Assembly: GCF_050624435.1 (NCBI RefSeq)
Contig: NW_027458541.1
Span: 1-64,000 of the forward strand
Source of the DNA: Tenrec ecaudatus
Lineage: Eukaryota; Chordata; Mammalia; Afrosoricida; Tenrecidae
DNA: 64,000 nt
Direction of reading: 5' to 3'
Part shown: positions 1 to 11,991 of the stretch, in pieces
How positions within the stretch are numbered: position 1 is the first letter of the stretch
Layout of the letters: each line of letters starts with the position of its first letter
The notes under the pieces: model-generated
The model's database searches: none
Told to the model about the DNA's origin: nothing
What the model saw: only the letters and a program-made list of their open reading frames with translations
Translations under genes and position numbers: made by a program

Positions 1-3000
1 AGGGCTCCCCTAGGCTAGCTAGGGCTCCCCTAGCGCTAAGGCTAGGGCTCCCCTAGCCTTCAGGCTAGGGCTCCCCTAGGCTAAGGCTAGGGCTCCCCTA
101 GCGCTAAGGCTAGGGCTCCCCTAGCCTATCAGGCTAGGGCTCCCCTAGGCTAAGGCTAGGGCTCCCCTAGCGCTAAGGCTAGGGCTCCCCTAGCCTTCAG
201 GCTAGGGCTCCCCTAGGCTAAGGCTAGGGCTCCCCTAGCGCTAAGGCTAGGGCTCCCCTAGCCTTCAGGCTAGGGCTCCCCTAGGCTAAGGCTAGGGCTC
301 CCCTAGCGCTAAGGCTAGGGCTCCCCTAGCCTTCAGGCTAGGGCTCCCCTAGGCTAAGGCTAGGGCTCCCTAGCGCTAAGGCTAGGGCTCCCCTAGCCTT
401 CAGGGCTAGGGCTCCCCTAGGCTAAGGCTAGGGCTCCCCTAGCGCTAAGGCTAGGGCTCCCCTAGCCTTCAGGCTAGGGCTCCCCTAGGCTAAGGCTAGG
501 GCTCCCCTAGCGCTAAGGCTAGGGCTCCCCTAGCCTTCAGGCTAGGGCTCCCCTAGGCTAAGGCTAGGGCTCCCCTAGCGCTAAGGCTAGGGCTCCCCTA
601 GCCTTCAGGCTAGGGCTCCCCTAGGCTAAGGCTAGGGCTCCCCTAGCGCTAAGGCTAGGGCTCCCCTAGCCTTCAGGCTAGGGCTCCCCTAGGCTAAGGC
701 TAGGGCTCCCCTAGCGCTAAGGCTAGGGCTCCCCTAGCCTTCAGGCTAGGGCTCCCCTAGGCTAAGGCTAGGGCTCCCCTAGCGCTAAGGCTAGGGCTCC
801 CCTAGCCTTCAGGCTAGGGCTCCCCTAGGCTAAGGCTAGGGCTCCCCTAGCGCTAAGGCTAGGGCTCCCCTAGCCTTCAGGCTAGGGCTCCCCTAGGCTA
901 AGGCTAGGGCTCCCCTAGCGCTAAGGCTAGGGCTCCCCTAGCCTTCAGGCTAGGGCTCCCCTAGGCTAAGGCTAGGGCTCCCCTAGCGCTAAGGCTAGGG
1001 CTCCCCTAGCCTTCAGGCTAGGGCTCCCCTAGGCTAAGGCTAGGGCTCCCCTAGCGCTAAGGCTAGGGCTCCCCTAGCCTTCAGGCTAGGGCTCCCCTAG
1101 GCTAAGGCTAGGGCTCCCCTAGCGCTAAGGCTAGGGCTCCCCTAGCCTTCAGGCTAGGGCTCCCCTAGGCTAAGGCTAGGGCTCCCCTAGCGCTAAGGCT
1201 AGGGCTCCCCTAGCCTTCAGGCTAGGGCTCCCCTAGGCTAAGGCTAGGGCTCCCCTAGCGCTAAGGCTAGGGCTCCCCTAGCCTTCAGGCTAGGGCTCCC
1301 CTAGGCTAAGGCTAGGGCTCCCCTAGCGCTAAGGCTAGGGCTCCCCTAGCCTTCAGGCTAGGGCTCCCCTAGGCTAAGGCTAGGGCTCCCCTAGCGCTAA
1401 GGCTAGGGCTCCCCTAGCCTTCAGGCTAGGGCTCCCCTAGGCTAAGGCTAGGGCTCCCCTAGCGCTAAGGCTAGGGCTCCCCTAGCCTTCAGGCTAGGGC
1501 TCCCCTAGGCTAAGGCTAGGGCTCCCCTAGCGCTAAGGCTAGGGCTCCCCTAGCCTTCAGGCTAGGGCTCCCCTAGGCTAAGGCTAGGGCTCCCCTAGCG
1601 CTAAGGCTAGGGCTCCCCTAGCCTTCAGGCTAGGGCTCCCCTAGGCTAAGGCTAGGGCTCCCCTAGCGCTAAGGCTAGGGCTCCCCTAGCCTTCAGGCTA
1701 GGGCTCCCCTAGGCTAAGGCTAGGGCTCCCCTAGCGCTAAGGCTAGGGCTCCCCTAGCCTTCAGGCTAGGGCTCCCCTAGGCTAAGGCTAGGGCTCCCCT
1801 AGCGCTAAGGCTAGGGCTCCCCTAGCCTTCAGGCTAGGGCTCCCCTAGGCTAAGGCTAGGGCTCCCCTAGCGCTAAGGCTAGGGCTCCCCTAGCCTTCAG
1901 GCTAGGGCTCCCCTAGGCTAAGGCTAGGGCTCCCCTAGCGCTAAGGCTAGGGCTCCCCTAGCCTTCAGGCTAGGGCTCCCCTAGGCTAAGGCTAGGGCTC
2001 CCCTAGCGCTAAGGCTAGGGCTCCCCTAGCCTTCAGGCTAGGGCTCCCCTAGGCTAAGGCTAGGGCTCCCCTAGCGCTAAGGCTAGGGCTCCCCTAGCCT
2101 TCAGGCTAGGGCTCCCCTAGGCTAAGGCTAGGGCTCCCCTAGCGCTAAGGCTAGGGCTCCCTAGCCTTCAGGCTAGGGCTCCCCTAGGCTAAGGCTAGGG
2201 CTCCCCTAGCGCTAAGGCTAGGGCTCCCCTAGCCTTCAGGCTAGGGCTCCCCTAGGCTAAGGCTAGGGCTCCCCTAGCGCTAAGGCTAGGGCTCCCCTAG
2301 CCTTCAGGCTAGGGCTCCCCTAGGCTAAGGCTAGGGCTCCCCTAGCGCTAAGGCTAGGGCTCCCCTAGCCTTCAGGCTAGGGCTCCCCTAGGCTAAGGCT
2401 AGGGCTCCCCTAGCGCTAAGGCTAGGGCTCCCCTAGCCTTCAGGCTAGGGCTCCCCTAGGCTAAGGCTAGGGCTCCCCTAGCGCTAAGGCTAGGGCTCCC
2501 CTAGCCTTCAGGCTAGGGCTCCCCTAGGCTAAGGCTAGGGCTCCCCTAGCGCTAAGGCTAGGGCTCCCCTAGCCTTCAGGCTAGGGCTCCCCTAGGCTAA
2601 GGCTAGGGCTCCCCTAGCGCTAAGGCTAGGGCTCCCCTAGCCTTCAGGCTAGGGCTCCCCTAGGCTAAGGCTAGGGCTCCCCTAGCGCTAAGGCTAGGGC
2701 TCCCCTAGCCTTCAGGCTAGGGCTCCCCTAGGCTAAGGCTAGGGCTCCCCTAGCGCTAAGGCTAGGGCTCCCCTAGCCTTCAGGCTAGGGCTCCCCTAGG
2801 CTAAGGCTAGGGCTCCCCTAGCGCTAAGGCTAGGGCTCCCCTAGCCTTCAGGCTAGGGCTCCCCTAGGCTAAGGCTAGGGCTCCCCTAGCGCTAAGGCTA
2901 GGGCTCCCCTAGCCTTCAGGCTAGGGCTCCCCTAGGCTAAGGCTAGGGCTCCCCTAGCGCTAAGGCTAGGGCTCCCTAGCCTTCAGGCTAGGGCTCCCCT

Positions 3001-5311
3001 AGGCTAAGGCTAGGGCTCCCCTAGCGCTAAGGCTAGGGCTCCCCTAGCCTTCAGGCTAGGGCTCCCCTAGGCTAAGGCTAGGGCTCCCCTAGCGCTAAGG
3101 CTAGGGCTCCCCTAGCCTTCAGGCTAGGGCTCCCCTAGGCTAAGGCTAGGGCTCCCCTAGCGCTAAGGCTAGGGCTCCCCTAGCCTTCAGGCTAGGGCTC
3201 CCCTAGGCTAAGGCTAGGGCTCCCCTAGCGCTAAGGCTAGGGCTCCCTAGCCTTCAGGCTAGGGCTCCCCTAGGCTAAGGCTAGGGCTCCCCTAGCGCTA
3301 AGGCTAGGGCTCCCCTAGCCTTCAGGCTAGGGCTCCCCTAGGCTAAGGCTAGGGCTCCCCTAGCGCTAAGGCTAGGGCTCCCCTAGCCTTCAGGCTAGGG
3401 CTCCCCTAGGCTAAGGCTAGGGCTCCCCTAGCGCTAAGGCTAGGGCTCCCCTAGCCTTCAGGCTAGGGCTCCCCTAGGCTAAGGCTAGGGCTCCCCTAGC
3501 GCTAAGGCTAGGGCTCCCCTAGCCTTCAGGCTAGGGCTCCCCTAGGCTAAGGCTAGGGCTCCCCTAGCGCTAAGGCTAGGGCTCCCCTAGCCTTCAGGCT
3601 AGGGCTCCCCTAGGCTAAGGCTAGGGCTCCCCTAGCGCTAAGGCTAGGGCTCCCCTAGCCTTCAGGCTAGGGCTCCCCTAGGCTAAGGCTAGGGCTCCCC
3701 TAGCGCTAAGGCTAGGGCTCCCCTAGCCTTCAGGCTAGGGCTCCCCTAGGCTAAGGCTAGGGCTCCCCTAGCGCTAAGGCTAGGGCTCCCCTAGCCTTCA
3801 GGCTAGGGCTCCCCTAGGCTAAGGCTAGGGCTCCCCTAGCGCTAAGGCTAGGGCTCCCCTAGCCTTCAGGCTAGGGCTCCCCTAGGCTAAGGCTAGGGCT
3901 CCCCTAGCGCTAAGGCTAGGGCTCCCTAGCCTTCAGGCTAGGGCTCCCCTAGGCTAAGGCTAGGGCTCCCCTAGCGCTAAGGCTAGGGCTCCCCTAGCCT
4001 TCAGGCTAGGGCTCCCCTAGGCTAAGGCTAGGGCTCCCCTAGCGCTAAGGCTAGGGCTCCCCTAGCCTTCAGGCTAGGGCTCCCCTAGGCTAAGGCTAGG
4101 GCTCCCCTAGCGCTAAGGCTAGGGCTCCCCTAGCCTTCAGGCTAGGGCTCCCCTAGGCTAAGGCTAGGGCTCCCCTAGCGCTAAGGCTAGGGCTCCCCTA
4201 GCCTTCAGGCTAGGGCTCCCCTAGGCTAAGGCTAGGGCTCCCCTAGCGCTAAGGCTAGGGCTCCCCTAGCCTTCAGGCTAGGGCTCCCCTAGGCTAAGGC
4301 TAGGGCTCCCCTAGCGCTAAGGCTAGGGCTCCCCTAGCCTTCAGGCTAGGGCTCCCCTAGGCTAAGGCTAGGGCTCCCCTAGCGCTAAGGCTAGGGCTCC
4401 CCTAGCCTTCAGGCTAGGGCTCCCCTAGGCTAAGGCTAGGGCTCCCCTAGCGCTAAGGCTAGGGCTCCCCTAGCCTTCAGGCTAGGGCTCCCCTAGGCTA
4501 AGGCTAGGGCTCCCCTAGCGCTAAGGCTAGGGCTCCCCTAGCCTTCAGGCTAGGGCTCCCCTAGGCTAAGGCTAGGGCTCCCCTAGCGCTAAGGCTAGGG
4601 CTCCCCTAGCCTTCAGGCTAGGGCTCCCCTAGGCTAAGGCTAGGGCTCCCCTAGCGCTAAGGCTAGGGCTCCCCTAGCCTTCAGGCTAGGGCTCCCCTAG
4701 GCTAAGGCTAGGGCTCCCCTAGCGCTAAGGCTAGGGCTCCCCTAGCCTTCAGGCTAGGGCTCCCCTAGGCTAAGGCTAGGGCTCCCCTAGCGCTAAGGCT
4801 AGGGCTCCCCTAGCCTTCAGGCTAGGGCTCCCCTAGGCTAAGGCTAGGGCTCCCCTAGCGCTAAGGCTAGGGCTCCCCTAGCCTTCAGGCTAGGGCTCCC
4901 CTAGGCTAAGGCTAGGGCTCCCCTAGCGCTAAGGCTAGGGCTCCCCTAGCCTTCAGGCTAGGGCTCCCCTAGGCTAAGGCTAGGGCTCCCCTAGCGCTAA
5001 GGCTAGGGCTCCCCTAGCCTTCAGGCTAGGGCTCCCCTAGGCTAAGGCTAGGGCTCCCCTAGCGCTAAGGCTAGGGCTCCCCTAGCCTTCAGGCTAGGGC
5101 TCCCCTAGGCTAAGGCTAGGGCTCCCCTAGCGCTAAGGCTAGGGCTCCCCTAGCCTTCAGGCTAGGGCTCCCCTAGGCTAAGGCTAGGGCTCCCCTAGCG
5201 CTAAGGCTAGGGCTCCCCTAGCCTTCAGGCTAGGGCTCCCCTAGGCTAGGCTAGGGCTCCCCTAGCGCTAAGGCTAGGGCTCCCCTAGCCTTCAGGCTAG
5301 GGCTCCCCTAG
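1..5311 (+). repeat. Block A: 68-bp units, cgcta type, no S3 subunit
   Basis: About 78 copies of a 68-bp unit made of three subunits with the same core and different tails: gcta (22 bp), cgcta (23 bp) and ccttc (23 bp). The period is seen directly: lines 1,020 bases apart (15 x 68) are identical. Every subunit has CTC at its centre; the CAC-centred S3 with tail gcttta, present in the rest of the window, is absent. The cgcta tail makes the 8-bp palindrome TAGCGCTA and is the only CpG in the unit. Copies are nearly identical. Differences are a variant first unit (1-22), cctatca near 124-129, an extra G near 403, CCCC shortened to CCC at 368, 2159, 2974, 3245 and 3924, and one A lost near 5248. 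The block probably continues to the left of the window. Confidence 0.96.
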
Positions 5312-5390
5312 AGGGCACGCCCTAGGAGGTTGGAGGCCTTTTAGGCTCGGCTCCCCTAGCTGCTAAGGGCTAGGGCTCCCCTAGCCATCC
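5312..5390 (+). other. Degenerate junction between blocks A and B
   Basis: This is the least repeat-like stretch in the window. After the last regular subunit comes a damaged S3-like piece (GGGCACGCCCTAGG, 5314-5327), then about 12 bases (5328-5339, AGGTTGGAGGCC) that match no subunit, then degraded subunits with ggctcgg, ctgctaaggg and ctagccatcc. On its left S3 is absent; on its right S3 is present in every unit. It is therefore the boundary between two differently organised satellites. It could be an old recombination scar or a remnant of ancestral sequence. It is too short to hold a gene or a recognisable transposon end. Confidence 0.85.
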
Positions 5391-5738
5391 CTTTAGGCTC
5401 GGCTCCCCTAGCGCTAAGGCTAGGGCTCCCCTAGGCCTTCAGGCTAGGGCACCCCTAGGCTTTAGGCTCGGGCTCCCCTAGCGCTAAGGCTAGGGCTCCC
5501 CTAGCCTTCAGGCTAGGGCACCCCTAGGCTTTAGGCTAGGGCTCCCCTAGCGCTAAGGCTAGGGCTCCCTAGCCTTCAGGCTAGGGCACCCTAGGCTTTA
5601 GGCTAGGGCTCCCCTAGCGCTAAGGCTAGGGCTCCCCTAGCCTTCAGGCTAGGGCACCCCTAGGCTTTAGGGCTGGGCTCCCCTAGCGCTAAGGCTAGGG
5701 CTCCCCTAGCCTTCAGGCTAGGGCACCCCTAGGCTTTA
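5391..5738 (+). repeat. Block B: five hybrid ~69-bp units
   Basis: Five units combine a cgcta-tailed subunit (as in block A) with the ccttca subunit and the CAC-centred, gcttta-tailed S3 (as in block C). The gcgct marks lie at 5411, 5481, 5550, 5617 and 5686. The consensus period is 69 bp, with small indels. After 5739 the cgcta tail is replaced by gctaa and never returns. The block is thus an intermediate between A and C, either the ancestral form of both or a recombinant. All frames still meet TAG stops although 69 is divisible by three. Confidence 0.9.
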
Positions 5739-6054
5739 GGCTAGGGCTCCCCTAGGCTAAGGCTAGGGCTCCCCTAGCCTTCAGGCTAGGGCACCCCTAG
5801 GCTTTAGGCTAGGGCTCCCCTAGGCTAAGGCTAGGGCTCCCCTAGCCTTCAGGCTAGGGCACCCCTAGGCTTTAGGCTAGGGCTCCCCTAGGCTAAGGCT
5901 AGGGCTCCCCTAGCCTTCAGGCTAGGGCACCCCTAGGCTTTAGGCTAGGGCTCCCCTAGGCTAAGGCTAGGGCTCCCCTAGCCTTCAGGCTAGGGCACCC
6001 CTAGGCTTTAGGCTAGGGCTCCCCTAGGCTAAGGCTAGGGCTCCCCTAGCCTTC

Positions 6055-7095
6055 AGGCTAGGCACCCCTAGGCTTTAGGCTAGGGCTCCCCTAGGCTAAG
6101 GCTAGGGCTCCCCTAGCCTTCAGGCTAGGCCACCCCTAGGCTTTAGGCTAGGGCTCCCCTAGGCTAAGGCTAGGGCTCCCCTAGCCTTCAGGCTAGGCCA
6201 CCCCTAGGCTTTAGGCTAGGGCTCCCCTAGGCTAAGGCTAGGGCTCCCCTAGCCTTCAGGCTAGGCCACCCCTAGGCTTTAGGCTAGGGCTCCCCTAGGC
6301 TAAGGCTAGGGCTCCCCTAGCCTTCAGGCTAGGCCACCCCTAGGCTTTAGGCTAGGGCTCCCCTAGGCTAAGGCTAGGGCTCCCCTAGCCTTCAGGCTAG
6401 GCCACCCCTAGGCTTTAGGCTAGGGCTCCCCTAGGCTAAGGCTAGGGCTCCCCTAGCCTTCAGGCTAGGCCACCCCTAGGCTTTAGGCTAGGGCTCCCCT
6501 AGGCTAAGGCTAGGGCTCCCTAGCCTTCAGGCTAGGCCACCCCTGGGCTTTAGGCTAGGGCTCCCCTAGGCTAAGGCTAGGGCTCCCCTAGCCTTCAGGC
6601 TAGGCCACCCCTAGGCTTTAGGCTAGGGCTCCCCTAGGCTAAGGCTAGGGCTCCCCTAGCCTTCAGGCTAGGCCACCCCTGGGCTTTAGGCTAGGGCTCC
6701 CCTAGGCTAAGGCTAGGGCTCCCCTAGCCTTCAGGCTAGGGCACCCCTGGGCTTTAGGCTAGGGCTCCCCTAGGCTAAGGCTAGGGCTCCCCTAGCCTTC
6801 AGGCTAGGGCACCCCTGGGCTTTAGGCTAGGGCTCCCCTAGGCTAAGGCTAGGGCTCCCCTAGCCTTCAGGCTAGGGCACCCCTGGGCTTTAGGCTAGGG
6901 CTCCCCTAGGCTAAGGCTAGGGCTCCCCTAGCCTTCAGGCTAGGGCACCCCTGGGCTTTAGGCTAGGGCTCCCCTAGGCTAAGGCTAGGGCTCCCCTAGC
7001 CTTCAGGCTAGGGCACCCTGGGCTTTAGGCTAGGGCTCCCCTAGGCTAAGGCTAGGGCTCCCCTAGCCTTCAGGCTAGGCCACCCCTGGGCTTTA
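6055..7095 (+). repeat. Variant sub-block in C: gccacc and tgggc units
   Basis: Within block C, S3 reads ggctaggccacc in place of ggctagggcacc in about ten units (6130 to about 6673, and again at 7080). An overlapping set of units has cctgggctt in place of cctaggctt (6543 and about 6679-7090). One unit, at 7016, has also lost a C from the run. Both variants die out before 7140. Two point variants with different edges on the same set of units suggest successive local spread by unequal exchange or conversion. Confidence 0.88.
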
Positions 7096-7455
7096 GGCTA
7101 GGGCTCCCCTAGGCTAAGGCTAGGGCTCCCCTAGCCTTCAGGCTAGGGCACCCCTAGGCTTTAGGCTAGGGCTCCCCTAGGCTAAGGCTAGGGCTCCCCT
7201 AGCCTTCAGGCTAGGGCACCCCTAGGCTTTAGGCTAGGGCTCCCCTAGGCTAAGGCTAGGGCTCCCCTAGCCTTCAGGCTAGGGCACCCCTAGGCTTTAG
7301 GCTAGGGCTCCCCTAGGCTAAGGCTAGGGCTCCCCTAGCCTTCAGGCTAGGGCACCCCTAGGCTTTAGGCTAGGGCTCCCCTAGGCTAAGGCTAGGGCTC
7401 CCCTAGCCTTCAGGCTAGGGCACCCCTAGGCTTTAGGCTAGGGCTCCCCTAGGCT

Positions 7456-7488
7456 AAGGCTAGGGCTCCCCTAGCCTTCAGGCTAGGG
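7456..7488 (+). repeat. Representative overlapping inverted repeats in one unit
   Basis: One unit is shown as the type example. 7456-7478 is a perfect inverted repeat with 10-bp arms (AAGGCTAGGG and CCCTAGCCTT) around CTC. 7469-7488 is a second one with 9-bp arms (CCCTAGCCT and AGGCTAGGG) around TC. The two overlap, so a single strand can fold one or the other. The same pair recurs in every canonical ttca unit. Subunits S1 and S3 carry weaker versions with 6-bp arms (CTAGGG/CCCTAG). This makes the array rich in potential hairpins or cruciforms; whether they form in the cell is not visible here. Confidence 0.9.
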
Positions 7489-10400
7489 CACCCCTAGGCT
7501 TTAGGCTAGGGCTCCCCTAGGCTAAGGCTAGGGCTCCCCTAGCCTTCAGGCTAGGGCACCCCTAGGCTTTAGGCTAGGGCTCCCCTAGGCTAAGGCTAGG
7601 GCTCCCCTAGCCTTCAGGCTAGGGCACCCCTAGGCTTTAGGCTAGGGCTCCCCTAGGCTAAGGCTAGGGCTCCCCTAGCCTTCAGGCTAGGGCACCCCTA
7701 GGCTTTAGGCTAGGGCTCCCCTAGGCTAAGGCTAGGGCTCCCCTAGCCTTCAGGCTAGGGCACCCCTAGGCTTTAGGCTAGGGCTCCCCTAGGCTAAGGC
7801 TAGGGCTCCCCTAGCCTTCAGGCTAGGGCACCCCTAGGCTTTAGGCTAGGGCTCCCCTAGGCTAAGGCTAGGGCTCCCCTAGCCTTCAGGCTAGGGCACC
7901 CCTAGGCTTTAGGCTAGGGCTCCCCTAGGCTAAGGCTAGGGCTCCCCTAGCCTTCAGGCTAGGGCACCCCTAGGCTTTAGGCTAGGGCTCCCCTAGGCTA
8001 AGGCTAGGGCTCCCCTAGCCTTCAGGCTAGGGCACCCCTAGGCTTTAGGCTAGGGCTCCCCTAGGCTAAGGCTAGGGCTCCCCTAGCCTTCAGGCTAGGG
8101 CACCCCTAGGCTTTAGGCTAGGGCTCCCCTAGGCTAAGGCTAGGGCTCCCCTAGCCTTCAGGCTAGGGCACCCCTAGGCTTTAGGCTAGGGCTCCCCTAG
8201 GCTAAGGCTAGGGCTCCCCTAGCCTTCAGGCTAGGGCACCCCTAGGCTTTAGGCTAGGGCTCCCCTAGGCTAAGGCTAGGGCTCCCCTAGCCTTCAGGCT
8301 AGGGCACCCCTAGGCTTTAGGCTAGGGCTCCCCTAGGCTAAGGCTAGGGCTCCCCTAGCCTTCAGGCTAGGGCACCCCTAGGCTTTAGGCTAGGGCTCCC
8401 CTAGGCTAAGGCTAGGGCTCCCCTAGCCTTCAGGCTAGGGCACCCCTAGGCTTTAGGCTAGGGCTCCCCTAGGCTAAGGCTAGGGCTCCCCTAGCCTTCA
8501 GGCTAGGGCACCCCTAGGCTTTAGGCTAGGGCTCCCCTAGGCTAAGGCTAGGGCTCCCCTAGCCTTCAGGCTAGGGCACCCCTAGGCTTTAGGCTAGGGC
8601 TCCCCTAGGCTAAGGCTAGGGCTCCCCTAGCCTTCAGGCTAGGGCACCCCTAGGCTTTAGGCTAGGGCTCCCCTAGGCTAAGGCTAGGGCTCCCCTAGCC
8701 TTCAGGCTAGGGCACCCCTAGGCTTTAGGCTAGGGCTCCCCTAGGCTAAGGCTAGGGCTCCCCTAGCCTTCAGGCTAGGGCACCCCTAGGCTTTAGGCTA
8801 GGGCTCCCCTAGGCTAAGGCTAGGGCTCCCCTAGCCTTCAGGCTAGGGCACCCCTAGGCTTTAGGCTAGGGCTCCCCTAGGCTAAGGCTAGGGCTCCCCT
8901 AGCCTTCAGGCTAGGGCACCCCTAGGCTTTAGGCTAGGGCTCCCCTAGGCTAAGGCTAGGGCTCCCCTAGCCTTCAGGCTAGGGCACCCCTAGGCTTTAG
9001 GCTAGGGCTCCCCTAGGCTAAGGCTAGGGCTCCCCTAGCCTTCAGGCTAGGGCACCCCTAGGCTTTAGGCTAGGGCTCCCCTAGGCTAAGGCTAGGGCTC
9101 CCCTAGCCTTCAGGCTAGGGCACCCCTAGGCTTTAGGCTAGGGCTCCCCTAGGCTAAGGCTAGGGCTCCCCTAGCCTTCAGGCTAGGGCACCCCTAGGCT
9201 TTAGGCTAGGGCTCCCCTAGGCTAAGGCTAGGGCTCCCCTAGCCTTCAGGCTAGGGCACCCCTAGGCTTTAGGCTAGGGCTCCCCTAGGCTAAGGCTAGG
9301 GCTCCCCTAGCCTTCAGGCTAGGGCACCCCTAGGCTTTAGGCTAGGGCTCCCCTAGGCTAAGGCTAGGGCTCCCCTAGCCTTCAGGCTAGGGCACCCCTA
9401 GGCTTTAGGCTAGGGCTCCCCTAGGCTAAGGCTAGGGCTCCCCTAGCCTTCAGGCTAGGGCACCCCTAGGCTTTAGGCTAGGGCTCCCCTAGGCTAAGGC
9501 TAGGGCTCCCCTAGCCTTCAGGCTAGGGCACCCCTAGGCTTTAGGCTAGGGCTCCCCTAGGCTAAGGCTAGGGCTCCCCTAGCCTTCAGGCTAGGGCACC
9601 CCTAGGCTTTAGGCTAGGGCTCCCCTAGGCTAAGGCTAGGGCTCCCCTAGCCTTCAGGCTAGGGCACCCCTAGGCTTTAGGCTAGGGCTCCCCTAGGCTA
9701 AGGCTAGGGCTCCCCTAGCCTTCAGGCTAGGGCACCCCTAGGCTTTAGGCTAGGGCTCCCCTAGGCTAAGGCTAGGGCTCCCCTAGCCTTCAGGCTAGGG
9801 CACCCCTAGGCTTTAGGCTAGGGCTCCCCTAGGCTAAGGCTAGGGCTCCCCTAGCCTTCAGGCTAGGGCACCCCTAGGCTTTAGGCTAGGGCTCCCCTAG
9901 GCTAAGGCTAGGGCTCCCCTAGCCTTCAGGCTAGGGCACCCCTAGGCTTTAGGCTAGGGCTCCCCTAGGCTAAGGCTAGGGCTCCCCTAGCCTTCAGGCT
10001 AGGGCACCCCTAGGCTTTAGGCTAGGGCTCCCCTAGGCTAAGGCTAGGGCTCCCCTAGCCTTCAGGCTAGGGCACCCCTAGGCTTTAGGCTAGGGCTCCC
10101 CTAGGCTAAGGCTAGGGCTCCCCTAGCCTTCAGGCTAGGGCACCCCTAGGCTTTAGGCTAGGGCTCCCCTAGGCTAAGGCTAGGGCTCCCCTAGCCTTCA
10201 GGCTAGGGCACCCCTAGGCTTTAGGCTAGGGCTCCCCTAGGCTAAGGCTAGGGCTCCCCTAGCCTTCAGGCTAGGGCACCCCTAGGCTTTAGGCTAGGGC
10301 TCCCCTAGGCTAAGGCTAGGGCTCCCCTAGCCTTCAGGCTAGGGCACCCCTAGGCTTTAGGCTAGGGCTCCCCTAGGCTAAGGCTAGGGCTCCCCTAGCC

Positions 10401-11991
10401 TTCAGGCTAGGGCACCCCTAGGCTTTAGGCTAGGGCTCCCCTAGGCTAAGGCTAGGGCTCCCCTAGCCTTCAGGCTAGGGCACCCCTAGGCTTTAGGCTA
10501 GGGCTCCCCTAGGCTAAGGCTAGGGCTCCCCTAGCCTTCAGGCTAGGGCACCCCTAGGCTTTAGGCTAGGGCTCCCCTAGGCTAAGGCTAGGGCTCCCCT
10601 AGCCTTCAGGCTAGGGCACCCCTAGGCTTTAGGCTAGGGCTCCCCTAGGCTAAGGCTAGGGCTCCCCTAGCCTTCAGGCTAGGGCACCCCTAGGCTTTAG
10701 GCTAGGGCTCCCCTAGGCTAAGGCTAGGGCTCCCCTAGCCTTCAGGCTAGGGCACCCCTAGGCTTTAGGCTAGGGCTCCCCTAGGCTAAGGCTAGGGCTC
10801 CCCTAGCCTTCAGGCTAGGGCACCCCTAGGCTTTAGGCTAGGGCTCCCCTAGGCTAAGGCTAGGGCTCCCCTAGCCTTCAGGCTAGGGCACCCCTAGGCT
10901 TTAGGCTAGGGCTCCCCTAGGCTAAGGCTAGGGCTCCCCTAGCCTTCAGGCTAGGGCACCCCTAGGCTTTAGGCTAGGGCTCCCCTAGGCTAAGGCTAGG
11001 GCTCCCCTAGCCTTCAGGCTAGGGCACCCCTAGGCTTTAGGCTAGGGCTCCCCTAGGCTAAGGCTAGGGCTCCCCTAGCCTTCAGGCTAGGGCACCCCTA
11101 GGCTTTAGGCTAGGGCTCCCCTAGGCTAAGGCTAGGGCTCCCCTAGCCTTCAGGCTAGGGCACCCCTAGGCTTTAGGCTAGGGCTCCCCTAGGCTAAGGC
11201 TAGGGCTCCCCTAGCCTTCAGGCTAGGGCACCCCTAGGCTTTAGGCTAGGGCTCCCCTAGGCTAAGGCTAGGGCTCCCCTAGCCTTCAGGCTAGGGCACC
11301 CCTAGGCTTTAGGCTAGGGCTCCCCTAGGCTAAGGCTAGGGCTCCCCTAGCCTTCAGGCTAGGGCACCCCTAGGCTTTAGGCTAGGGCTCCCCTAGGCTA
11401 AGGCTAGGGCTCCCCTAGCCTTCAGGCTAGGGCACCCCTAGGCTTTAGGCTAGGGCTCCCCTAGGCTAAGGCTAGGGCTCCCCTAGCCTTCAGGCTAGGG
11501 CACCCCTAGGCTTTAGGCTAGGGCTCCCCTAGGCTAAGGCTAGGGCTCCCCTAGCCTTCAGGCTAGGGCACCCCTAGGCTTTAGGCTAGGGCTCCCCTAG
11601 GCTAAGGCTAGGGCTCCCCTAGCCTTCAGGCTAGGGCACCCCTAGGCTTTAGGCTAGGGCTCCCCTAGGCTAAGGCTAGGGCTCCCCTAGCCTTCAGGCT
11701 AGGGCACCCCTAGGCTTTAGGCTAGGGCTCCCCTAGGCTAAGGCTAGGGCTCCCCTAGCCTTCAGGCTAGGGCACCCCTAGGCTTTAGGCTAGGGCTCCC
11801 CTAGGCTAAGGCTAGGGCTCCCCTAGCCTTCAGGCTAGGGCACCCCTAGGCTTTAGGCTAGGGCTCCCCTAGGCTAAGGCTAGGGCTCCCCTAGCCTTCA
11901 GGCTAGGGCACCCCTAGGCTTTAGGCTAGGGCTCCCCTAGGCTAAGGCTAGGGCTCCCCTAGCCTTCAGGCTAGGGCACCCCTAGGCTTTA

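Larger units (their letters stand above)
5739..11991 (+). repeat. Block C: 92 canonical 68-bp units, CpG-free
   Basis: Ninety-two copies of the canonical unit S1 (22 bp, gctaa) + S2 (23 bp, ccttca) + S3 (23 bp, CAC centre, gcttta). The block length of 6,253 equals 92 x 68 minus three visible 1-bp deletions (about 6062, 6528 and 7016). From about 7140 to 11991 the units look identical by eye. There is no CG dinucleotide in the unit. The first part carries variants described separately. Confidence 0.96.

Noticed and set aside
5312..5390. Transposon remnant or target site
   Set aside because: Only about 12 bases are foreign, with no terminal repeats and no target-site duplication.
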